Source of the DNA: Hyphomicrobium sp. D-2
GTDB taxonomy: Bacteria > Pseudomonadota > Alphaproteobacteria > Rhizobiales > Hyphomicrobiaceae
Assembly (NCBI RefSeq): GCF_029872155.1
Contig: NZ_JARXLA010000008.1
Location: forward strand, 932,501-996,500
Length of the DNA stretch: 64,000 bases
Reading direction: 5' to 3'
Part shown: in pieces, positions 17,677 to 24,730 of the stretch
Numbering within the stretch: position 1 is the first letter of the stretch
How the letters are laid out: each line of letters starts with the position of its first letter
The notes under the pieces: model-generated
The model's database searches: none
Told to the model about the DNA's origin: nothing
Seen by the model: only the letters and a program-made list of their open reading frames with translations
Position numbers and translations under genes: made by a program

Positions 17677-18645
17677 ATGAGCAAGAAGAAAATCCTGATC
17701 ACCTGGCCCCTGCCGCCCGCAGCCATGGAGCGCGCACGCGCCACCTACGATGTGATCGCCCATGGCGATGATCCCAAGATCACCATCGAAGAGATGCTGG
17801 AGACCGCCAAGTCCGTCGACGCGATTCTTCTCACCCTGAACGAGAAGTGCCCCAAGGCGGTGATCGATCAGATCCCCGAGAACATCAAGTGCATCTCCAC
17901 GTTCTCGATCGGCTTCGACCATATCGATCTGGAAGCGTGCAAGGCGCGCGGCATCAAGGTCGGCAACGCGCCGCATGGCGTCACTGTCGCCACCGCTGAA
18001 ATCGCCATGCTGCTGCTGCTGGGTGCGGCCCGCCGTGCATCGGAAGGCGAGCGCATGATCCGCACGCGCTCCTGGCCGGGTTGGCAGCCGCTGCAACTCG
18101 TCGGCCAGCGGCTCGACAATAAAAAGCTCGGCATCTACGGCTTCGGCAAGATCGGCCAGGCGCTGGCGCAGCGCGCGCGTGGCTTCGACATGGAAATCCA
18201 TTACTTCGACATCTACCGCGCCAAGCCTGAGGTCGAGGCGAAGTACAACGCCGTCTATCACGACAGCCTCGACAGCCTGCTCAGCGTTTCGGAGTTCTTC
18301 TCCATCAACGCGCCGTCGACGCCCGAGACACGTTACTTCTTCAACAAGGACGTGATCGAGAAGCTGCCGCAGGGCGCCATCGTGGTGAACACCGCGCGCG
18401 GCGATCTGGTGAATGACGAAGATATGATCGCGGCGCTGAAGTCCGGCCGTCTGGCCTATGCCGGCCTCGATGTCTTCGCTGGTGAGCCGAAGATCAACGA
18501 GGGCTATTACGACCTGCCCAACACGTTCCTGTTCCCGCATCTGGGCTCCGCCGCCATCGAGGCACGCAACCAGATGGGCTTTGAAGCGCTCGACAACATC
18601 GACGCTTTCTTCGCCGGCAAGGACATGCCGTTCAAGCTGGCCTGA
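17677..18645 (+). CDS. D-isomer-specific 2-hydroxyacid dehydrogenase
   Basis: Cytosolic NAD(P)H-dependent enzyme, probably reducing glyoxylate or hydroxypyruvate. The 322 residues show the family layout: substrate domain, then the Rossmann loop GIYGFGKIGQALAQRARGF, VVNTARGDLVND with the catalytic Arg, YAGLDVFAGEP with the Glu, and FLFPHLGSAAIEAR with the His. Start ATG 17677 has TTAGGGGGAGAA upstream. The residue after the second beta strand (YFDIYRAKP) is an Asp, which would favour NADH over NADPH. A VOC-family gene follows 15 bases later and may be co-transcribed. Confidence 0.92.
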   Translation: MSKKKILITWPLPPAAMERARATYDVIAHGDDPKITIEEMLETAKSVDAILLTLNEKCPKAVIDQIPENIKCISTFSIGFDHIDLEACKARGIKVGNAPHGVTVATAEIAMLLLLGAARRASEGERMIRTRSWPGWQPLQLVGQRLDNKKLGIYGFGKIGQALAQRARGFDMEIHYFDIYRAKPEVEAKYNAVYHDSLDSLLSVSEFFSINAPSTPETRYFFNKDVIEKLPQGAIVVNTARGDLVNDEDMIAALKSGRLAYAGLDVFAGEPKINEGYYDLPNTFLFPHLGSAAIEARNQMGFEALDNIDAFFAGKDMPFKLA

Positions 18646-18660
18646 TAAGGTTCAGAAGCG

Positions 18661-19047
18661 ATGGCCCAGCTCAGCCGGATCATCCTTTACGTTCAAGACG
18701 TCGAGCGCCTCTCGGTATTTTACCGGGAGGCGTTTGGCTTTTCGCTAGGCCAGCACATCGAAGGCGAATGGGCGGTGCTGCAGGCGGGGCCGTGCGAGAT
18801 CGGACTGCTCAAGGCCGGGGCCGGATATGTCGCTCCGCCGGGCGGTTGGCGCGGCGACAACAACAACGCCAAGCTTGTGTTCTCCATTAGTGAGCCGATC
18901 GACGTCATGCGGGCGCAGCTGGTGGCGCTCGGCGTCGATATGGGCGCAGTCAAATCCTATCCGGGGCTGACGGGGCCGCTGTGCGATGGTCGCGACCCGG
19001 AAGGGAACGTATTCCAGCTCATGGAAATTGTACCGGCGGAGAACTGA
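18661..19047 (+). CDS. VOC-family protein (glyoxalase/bleomycin-resistance fold)
   Basis: A 128-residue single-copy vicinal-oxygen-chelate protein. The two beta-alpha-beta-beta-beta modules are visible: RIILYVQDVERLSVFYREAFGF and LVFSISEPIDVMRAQLVALG, ending DGRDPEGNVFQLMEIVP, the usual last metal-side strand with Glu. Members range from lyases and dioxygenases to binding proteins, so no substrate can be given. The short distance to the dehydrogenase suggests shared transcription, not shared chemistry. Confidence 0.85.
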   Translation: MAQLSRIILYVQDVERLSVFYREAFGFSLGQHIEGEWAVLQAGPCEIGLLKAGAGYVAPPGGWRGDNNNAKLVFSISEPIDVMRAQLVALGVDMGAVKSYPGLTGPLCDGRDPEGNVFQLMEIVPAEN

Positions 19048-19162
19048 TTTCCGGCCATTCGGTGCGCCGGATAAGAAAACAGTAAGCACGCGGAGGGATG
19101 CTCGGGGCGCGTTGCGGGATGCCGCAATGCAATTGGGATCGATGCGATGAGGAGCACACCCG

Positions 19163-19510
19163 ATGACCCAGATCGATCATTCGACTACGCAGCGCGCCGA
19201 CGCGCAGCGTTCAAGTTTCACGAACGGCACGACCTGGATGCGCGGCCTTTATATGGTGGTGCTGGCGCTGGGTTTTGGCGTCGGCCAGACGCTGCTGTCG
19301 CTGACGGCAATCGCACAGTTTCTGTTTCTGCTATTTTCCGGCGCGCCCAACGCGCAGCTTACGCGCTTCGGTGAAACGCTGGCATTCTGGCTTGGTGACA
19401 CTGCCAAGTTTCTGACCTGTGCATCGGAGGAAAAGCCGTTCCCGTGGGCCGCATGGCCAACGGCGTCGCGGGCGCTGGTGGCGGAACGCGATAAGCCGAC
19501 AGAGTTCTGA
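19163..19510 (+). CDS. DUF4389 membrane protein
   Basis: A 115-residue inner-membrane protein. A membrane segment (MRGLYMVVLALGFGVGQTLL) runs into a second (LTAIAQFLFLLFSGAPN), followed by RFGETLAFWLGDTAKFLTCASEEKPFPWAAWP. This matches the DUF4389 pattern, where the ending FLTxxSEEKPFPFxxWP is characteristic. Function unknown. Two copies of the dispersed hairpin repeat lie directly after its stop codon. Confidence 0.85.
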   Translation: MTQIDHSTTQRADAQRSSFTNGTTWMRGLYMVVLALGFGVGQTLLSLTAIAQFLFLLFSGAPNAQLTRFGETLAFWLGDTAKFLTCASEEKPFPWAAWPTASRALVAERDKPTEF

Positions 19511-19514
19511 ATGC

Positions 19515-19613
19515 GCGCTCGGCGGCCAGCTCCGCGTAGCGGATCGCCGAGCGCCAGAAAAAGGAAATCACGCGCTCGGCGGCCGGCTCCCCGGAGGAGG
19601 AGTCGCCGAGCGC
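19515..19613 (-). repeat. Dispersed hairpin repeat, two copies (copies A1, A2)
   Basis: A1 (19515-19554) has the outer stem GCGCTCGGCG/CGCCGAGCGC; A2 (19572-19613) has GCGCTCGGCG/CGCCGAGCGC around the core GGCCGGCTCC...GGAGTCGCC. The core is the reverse complement of that at 46844-46882 and 34304-34342. A-runs follow each copy in this orientation, the counterpart of the T-run that precedes the other copies. Confidence 0.8.
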
Positions 19614-19632
19614 CCCAAAAAAAGAGCGCCAG

Positions 19633-19668
19633 AAAAAGCCGGGATGGAAGCTCCACCCCGGCCTTTTA
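19633..19668. terminator. Bidirectional terminator
   Basis: AAAAAGCCGGGATGGA, a short loop, then TCCACCCCGGCCTTTT: a GC-rich stem with A-run on one side and T-run on the other, between the DUF4389 gene and the convergent thioredoxin-fold gene. Confidence 0.8.
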
Positions 19669-19691
19669 TGTAAGTCTCGATCAAACAGCGA

Positions 19692-20546
19692 TCAGCAGTA
19701 AGAGCAGCCTTCCTTGCGCAGCTCACCCACATGGGCCGTAAGCTGCTCGAAAAGATCGCCCGGCGCGCCTGGAATGGCGCGGTCGCCAACCAGGAAGTGC
19801 GGCGTGCCGTTGACGCCCAGCTTCTTCGCCAGCTCTTCAGCCTTGGCGAGTTCGGCCATCACTTCCGGTGAGTTCATGTCCTTCTTCAGCTTGTCGATGT
19901 CGAGGCCAAGCTTGGTGGCGATCTGCAGCGCTGTTGCTTCGTTCAGCACGCCCTTGGCGTTCAGCATTGCCTGATGCAGTTCCCAGTATTTGCCCTGCTG
20001 GCCAGCAGCGAGTGCCACGCGGGAAGCTTCTTCCGATCCCTTTGAGAGGATCGGCAGCTCCTTGAATACGACGCGCACCTTGGGGTCGGATTCTACCAGC
20101 TTGACGATGTCGCCCAGACCGCGCTTGCAGTAGCCGCAGTTGTAATCGAAGAACTCGACAACGGTGATGTCGCCATCCGGATTACCGGCAATGTCGGCCT
20201 TGGGATCGCGATAGATGTCACGCGCGTTCTCGGAGATGACCGACTTGAGACGAGCGGCCTGCTCCTTCTCCATCTTGCTTTCCAGCGCGGTCTGCACCTC
20301 AAGGAAGATTTCCGGGTGCGTGACCAGATAGTTCTTCACGATCGCTTCGATGTCGCTGCGCTGCTGGGTCGAGAACGAACCCGATGCGGCTGCGGGCGCG
20401 TCAGCCTGGGCGTTGGCCGCCGGGGATGAAACCAGCGACTGACCGAGCAGAACCAGACCGGCCAGTGCAGCTACGGCTGGAATTGCCAGCCAGGCTGCGG
20501 GCCTGTCAGCAAGCACACGCAGCAGCGGCGGACGGGGATTTGACAT
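19692..20546 (-). CDS. DsbA/ScsC-like thiol-disulphide oxidoreductase
   Basis: Membrane-anchored or exported periplasmic thioredoxin-fold protein of 284 residues. An N-terminal hydrophobic segment (AWLAIPAVAALAGLVLL) precedes a helical stretch (FSTQQRSDIEAIVKNYLV, HPEIFLEVQTALE) like the oligomerisation arm of ScsC-type isomerases. The DsbA domain has VVEFFDYNCGYCKRG with active site CGYC, a long helical insertion, and the cis-proline loop VNGTPHFLVG. The chain ends GCSYC, a second CxxC at the very C-terminus, which is unusual. An M48 protease gene lies 69 bases upstream on the same strand, so the two envelope-folding genes are probably one unit. Confidence 0.9.
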   Translation of the reverse strand: MSNPRPPLLRVLADRPAAWLAIPAVAALAGLVLLGQSLVSSPAANAQADAPAAASGSFSTQQRSDIEAIVKNYLVTHPEIFLEVQTALESKMEKEQAARLKSVISENARDIYRDPKADIAGNPDGDITVVEFFDYNCGYCKRGLGDIVKLVESDPKVRVVFKELPILSKGSEEASRVALAAGQQGKYWELHQAMLNAKGVLNEATALQIATKLGLDIDKLKKDMNSPEVMAELAKAEELAKKLGVNGTPHFLVGDRAIPGAPGDLFEQLTAHVGELRKEGCSYC

Positions 20547-20615
20547 GCAGAATAGCCTTTCAAGGGATGTCGCAGCGCTTCAAGCTAGATGGCAACGCAG
20601 AGCGCAGGCGAGCGA

Positions 20616-22001
20616 TCAGGTTTGTGGTTTGTAGTTAATGATGTCGTCGTTCTTCAGCCACTCCGGCGTGCCCTGACGCAGCTTGGTCTGGGCGCGCTTG
20701 GCGAACAGTTGAGCCTGCTTGAGGTTGCCCTCAAGAAAGTAGGCCTGCGCGATCATGGCGTCCGCCTCCGGGCGTCGGCCCATCTTGTAATAGCTGTTGG
20801 CGAGCAGACGATAGGCACGCGGGTTCTCATCTTCGATAAGCGATTTGCGCAGCAGCGTAATGGATTCATTGACGCCCTGCTCGCCCTGCGTCTCCTGCAA
20901 CGCGCCAGCAAGCTGAACGCGGATCAGGCTGGCATTGGGCGCAAGCTTCAGGGCCTGACGCAGCGGCGCAATGGCATCGCGCGTACGACCGGACCGCATC
21001 AGCAGATCGCCCTTCACCTCCCAGAAATAGGGATAGTCAGGCCGGGTTGCCAATAGCCCATCGACTTGAGCCATGGCGGCATCCAGTGCCCCCGGTCCGC
21101 CCTGGAAGAAGCGGGCCAGCGCGCGCGCATAGCGTGCGGGTAGCGAATTGTCGGAGGTTGGATAGCGGTTGAACACCGTCTGCGGCTTTTCGAGATAGCC
21201 GGAGAGCTTGGCGCGCATCAGGTCGTGGCGCAGTTGCAGTTCAGCGCTGTCCTTGTTGCCGTAATGGGGACTGGTCTCCACCAGCTTGCGCAACCGCGCG
21301 AGACGGTCCGTCGAGAGGGGATGGCTGCGCGCAAATGCTTCCTTCTGCGCGTCGGAGATATACTCCTGCGCGGCGAAGCGCTCGAACGTCGTCAGCATAC
21401 CGCGGCCGGACTGCCGGGTTGCGTTTAGCAGTGTCAGGCCAGCCTGATCGGCGGCGGATTCCTGCTGGCGCCGTTCGGCCAGCAGCGAACGCATGATCAC
21501 TTCATTGCCGCCGAACATCACGCCCTGACCGGCGCCGCCGAGACTGTCGGAACCGGAAACGCCGCCAGCCACCATCAGGCCGATACCGAGAATTTGCGCC
21601 AGCAGCGCGCGGGTCTGATCCTTGGCGATGCGCGCGCGCAGGGCGGCCATGTGGCCGCCGGTGATGTGGCCGGTTTCGTGCGCAATCACGCCGATCACTT
21701 CATTCGGCGTGTTGGCCTGCATCAGCGTGCCCGTATGCACGAACACGTTCTTGCCATCGAGCACGAAAGCGTTGAACGCGTCGCTTTGTACGATGCGCAT
21801 GCGGATGCGACCGGCGCCGAAGCCCGCAGCCTTGAACAGCGGCTGCGCATAGTCGTTCAGCACGTTCTCGATTTCGGTGTCGCGGATGAGCGGCACGCCC
21901 TGGGCGGATGCATCCTGTGGGAGGCTTGCCACCAAGGCGCAGCAGAAAAGCCCGAAGAAGGCGGCGAACCGCGACCACTTTGTCTTGGTGATTGACAGCA
22001 T
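20616..22001 (-). CDS. M48 metalloprotease with TPR domain, BepA-like
   Basis: Periplasmic zinc protease and chaperone of the BepA/YfgC type, involved in outer-membrane protein assembly. The 461 residues begin with a signal segment (FAAFFGLFCCALVASLP). The zinc site is VIAHETGHITGGH (HExxH), with the third ligand Glu in ERRQQESAADQAGLTLL. From about residue 270 TPR-like helices take over (RYARALARFFQGGPGALD, RSGRTRDAIAPLRQALKLAP, YKMGRRPEADAMIAQAYF). This two-domain layout is BepA's. The DsbA-like gene follows directly; BepA helps disulphide rearrangement of LptD in E. coli, so the pairing makes sense. Confidence 0.92.
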   Translation of the reverse strand: MLSITKTKWSRFAAFFGLFCCALVASLPQDASAQGVPLIRDTEIENVLNDYAQPLFKAAGFGAGRIRMRIVQSDAFNAFVLDGKNVFVHTGTLMQANTPNEVIGVIAHETGHITGGHMAALRARIAKDQTRALLAQILGIGLMVAGGVSGSDSLGGAGQGVMFGGNEVIMRSLLAERRQQESAADQAGLTLLNATRQSGRGMLTTFERFAAQEYISDAQKEAFARSHPLSTDRLARLRKLVETSPHYGNKDSAELQLRHDLMRAKLSGYLEKPQTVFNRYPTSDNSLPARYARALARFFQGGPGALDAAMAQVDGLLATRPDYPYFWEVKGDLLMRSGRTRDAIAPLRQALKLAPNASLIRVQLAGALQETQGEQGVNESITLLRKSLIEDENPRAYRLLANSYYKMGRRPEADAMIAQAYFLEGNLKQAQLFAKRAQTKLRQGTPEWLKNDDIINYKPQT

Positions 22002-22260
22002 CGTCGGCAGAACCCAGCTCTCCTGACAGGGAATTCACGGTCGGCTGCGAGCCTAGTAGTGGCCCTGAACGGCGTCAACGTAAGGCATGGATGGGGACGG
22101 TGCCACGGCCTATAAGCCGCTGTGAGAACGGATCTCTGCTACAGCCGTCCGGCACCGGATATGCGCCGTGACGCACATTATGGATGGTCCGGTGGGCCGT
22201 TTTGGGGCGATGCGGATAAAACCCGAATATGCCCAATGACATCTGCGTGATGGAAAACCT

Positions 22261-23502
22261 ATGACAGATCAACAGGTGAACCGACTGGAGGCGGCTTCCG
22301 CAGCTCTGGCAACCGCAGACGCAGCCGGGCAGATTGCATCGCTGCGCAGTGATGTCCCCAGCTTTATCGTCATGGACGTCATGCGGGCGGCGCTGGAAGC
22401 TGAAAACGCCGGTCGGCATATCATCCACATGGAGGTGGGGCAGCCCGGCACACCCGCGCCGCGCGTGGCGCGTGACGTCGCTGCCCGTGCGCTGCAGAAT
22501 GATACGCTGGGCTACACCATGGCGCTGGGCAACGATGTATTGCGCGCGCGCATTGCACGCCATTACGCCGATCAGCATGGCCTCAACGTTGCGCCGGAGC
22601 GCATCGCGGTCACGGCAGGATCGTCCGCAGCATTCGTGCTGACGTTTCTGTCGCTGTTTGATGCTGGCGATACCGTTGCGCTACCGTCGCCGGGCTACCC
22701 TTGTTATAGGCATATCCTGTCGGCGCTGGGGCAGCGCTCGGTGCTGCTTGAAACCGGGCCTTCGAATGACTGGATGCCTGATCCTGACGACGTGCTGCGT
22801 GCCATCAAGCGCGACGGCATCAAGGGACTGCTGATCGCCAGCCCAGCCAATCCAACCGGCACGATGATTTCGCAGGAGCGGCTGCGCGCTCTGACTGATG
22901 TTTGTCAGCAGCACGGCGTGCGCTTCATCTCCGATGAGATCTATCACGGCCTGACGTACACACGCCCGGCCGACACCGCGCTTGCCTGCAGCGACGACGC
23001 CATCGTCATCAATAGTTTCTCGAAGTATTTTTCGATGACTGGCTGGCGCATCGGCTGGATGGTTGTGCCGCACCGTTTGATCCGCGCGGTCGAGCGGCTG
23101 ACACAGAACCTTTACATTTCGCCGCCGTCGATCGCGCAGGCCGCCGCGCTCGGTGCATTCGATGCGCGTGACGAGCTCGAAGCCAATCGCGACGTGTACG
23201 CCGCCAATCGCGAGCTGTTGCTGGCGGAGCTGCCGCACGCAGGCTTCACGCAGTTCGCGCCGGCGGATGGCGCATTCTATCTTTATTGTAACGTTGGTGA
23301 GTTGCTTCGTGACACCGGATCTCACGACGCGGCGGCATTGGCGCGCACCCTGCTTGATGAAGCCGGCGTGGCGTTAACGCCCGGTAACGACTTCGACGCC
23401 CAGCGTGGCGGCCAGTTCCTGCGCTTTTCCTATGCGGGAACCACAGCCGACATGGCGGAAGCCGCGCGCCGCCTGCAAGTCTGGGCAAACGGCAGAGCCT
23501 AG
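22261..23502 (+). CDS. Class I/II pyridoxal-phosphate aminotransferase
   Basis: Cytosolic PLP enzyme of fold type I, 413 residues. Motifs: HMEVGQPGTPAP near the N-terminus, YTMALGNDVLRARIARHY, the Asn of SPANPTGTMIS, the Asp and Tyr of ISDEIYHGLTY, and the PLP lysine in NSFSKYFSMTGWRIGW. The C-terminal Arg that binds the substrate carboxylate is in FLRFSYAG. The amino acid used cannot be told from sequence alone; aspartate or aromatic types are the nearest. The N-terminus is about 30 residues longer than usual, so a later start is possible. It is divergent from the M48 gene. Confidence 0.9.
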   Translation: MTDQQVNRLEAASAALATADAAGQIASLRSDVPSFIVMDVMRAALEAENAGRHIIHMEVGQPGTPAPRVARDVAARALQNDTLGYTMALGNDVLRARIARHYADQHGLNVAPERIAVTAGSSAAFVLTFLSLFDAGDTVALPSPGYPCYRHILSALGQRSVLLETGPSNDWMPDPDDVLRAIKRDGIKGLLIASPANPTGTMISQERLRALTDVCQQHGVRFISDEIYHGLTYTRPADTALACSDDAIVINSFSKYFSMTGWRIGWMVVPHRLIRAVERLTQNLYISPPSIAQAAALGAFDARDELEANRDVYAANRELLLAELPHAGFTQFAPADGAFYLYCNVGELLRDTGSHDAAALARTLLDEAGVALTPGNDFDAQRGGQFLRFSYAGTTADMAEAARRLQVWANGRA

Positions 23503-23615
23503 AATTGTTTTGAACTTTTTCGTCGGCGGGCGACGGATCGGAGATGCGACTGCGTTCTTAGGTCAACAGCGGCAATCCCCCGGCTGCTGGTGAAAACGGA
23601 TCAGGAGCAGAATCC

Positions 23616-24329
23616 ATGAATAAACTGTCACGCGCGCTTGCCGTAACGCTGATGGCCGCAACCATCCCGGCCACCATCGTACTGGCACAGCAGCCGCCGG
23701 CCGATGGCCCAGCGGTTGAGCGCAGCGACAAGCGCGGCCCGTCACCGGAAGTAATGGCCCGTTTGCTTGATGGAGACATCGCCAAGGCCAAGACGGCGCT
23801 GAATCTGACACCGGAGCAGGAAAAGCTCTGGGCGCCGCTGGAAGAGCAGATCCGCGCCCGTGCTGCTGATCGAAAGCAGCAGCGCGAAGAGTGGAAAAAG
23901 AAGTTTGAAGAGCGCCGCGCCGAGCGCAAGGAAGCTAAGGAAAAGGGTGAGAAGCGTGAGCGTCCGGACCTGCTTGAGCGCGTTGAGAAGCGCAGCGAAG
24001 GCATGACGAAGATGGCCGAGCGCATGACCAAGAGCGCGGCCAGCTCCAAGGAATTCGCAGCGACGCTGAAGCCGCTTTATGACTCGTTCAGCGATGAACA
24101 GAAGGAAGTGGCCGATCACGTGCTTGCACGCTTCACCGCCGGCCCGCATCACGCGGGCAAGCACCACGGCAAGAAGATGTGTGACAAGGGCAAACGGGGT
24201 CACCACGGCAAGCACGGTGATCACGGCCCGCGTCATGGCGGCCCCGGCCCGCACGGTGGCCATGGACCTCAGCATGCTGATGCTGGCCCGGATGCCCCCG
24301 ACGCTCCTGAAGCACCTGAAGCGGACTGA
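23616..24329 (+). CDS. LTxxQ-motif (Spy/CpxP-like) periplasmic protein with His-rich tail
   Basis: A 237-residue periplasmic protein. Signal peptide ALAVTLMAATIPATIVLAQ is followed by one LTxxQ-type motif (LNLTPEQEKLWAPLEEQI) and a very charged helical region (KKFEERRAERKEAKEKGEKR), then a second helix pair ending FSDEQKEVADHVLARF. The last 60 residues are His/Gly-rich (AGKHHGKKMCDKGKRGHHG, HGGPGPHGGHG) and could bind metal ions. LTxxQ proteins are stress-response chaperones or metal-response regulators. Homologues in Hyphomicrobiales keep this layout. Start ATG 23616 follows a GGAG. Confidence 0.85.
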   Translation: MNKLSRALAVTLMAATIPATIVLAQQPPADGPAVERSDKRGPSPEVMARLLDGDIAKAKTALNLTPEQEKLWAPLEEQIRARAADRKQQREEWKKKFEERRAERKEAKEKGEKRERPDLLERVEKRSEGMTKMAERMTKSAASSKEFAATLKPLYDSFSDEQKEVADHVLARFTAGPHHAGKHHGKKMCDKGKRGHHGKHGDHGPRHGGPGPHGGHGPQHADAGPDAPDAPEAPEAD

Positions 24330-24363
24330 CCCTAACCATCATCGCTTCCCTCGGTGATTGAGA

Positions 24364-24406
24364 GTGCTTCCGGGAAAGTGGGAACCGGTTTTCCGACAAG
24401 AAGCAC
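24364..24406. repeat. Palindromic element of Hyphomicrobiales type
   Basis: GTGCTTC (24364-24370) and GAAGCAC (24400-24406) enclose CGGGAAAGTGGGAACCGG and TTTTCCG, giving a long imperfect hairpin. The core GGGAAAGTGG...CCGGTTTTCC resembles a palindrome I recall as frequent between genes in this order. No copy of the same sequence is seen elsewhere in the window. Confidence 0.55.
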
Positions 24407-24610
24407 GACACAACAAACCTGGAGCCGTTCCGCCAAACGCTGAAAGGCTACAGGTCTGCAAAGGCGCGTCGGCGTAACTTCTGGATGCCTGACATTCAGG
24501 GTCGCTGGCGCGCTCCCCTTCCTCTCCCGGCTCTTCCCCCTGAGTAACGTCCAGCGGATCGGACTTGCGTTCTTCCCCCGCGCTAAATCCGCAGACCGCT
24601 ACGCAAAAGC

Positions 24611-24646
24611 AAAAAGGCCGGAGCAGAAATGCTCCGGCCTTTTTTG
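24611..24646. terminator. Strong bidirectional terminator
   Basis: AAAAAGGCCGGAGCA, loop GAAA, TGCTCCGGCCTTTTTT: a perfect eleven-base GC-rich stem with A-run and T-run. It serves the rne gene on the minus strand and the LTxxQ gene on the plus strand. The rest of 24330-24730 holds one palindrome and no gene. Confidence 0.9.
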
Positions 24647-24730
24647 TCTTATCTGCGAGTGCGATGTGCAGTCTTCGTCGGGGTGCTGCTCGGCGCAGTT
24701 ATGTGCGCCGAGCTTCCGCGCCGTGTGCCG

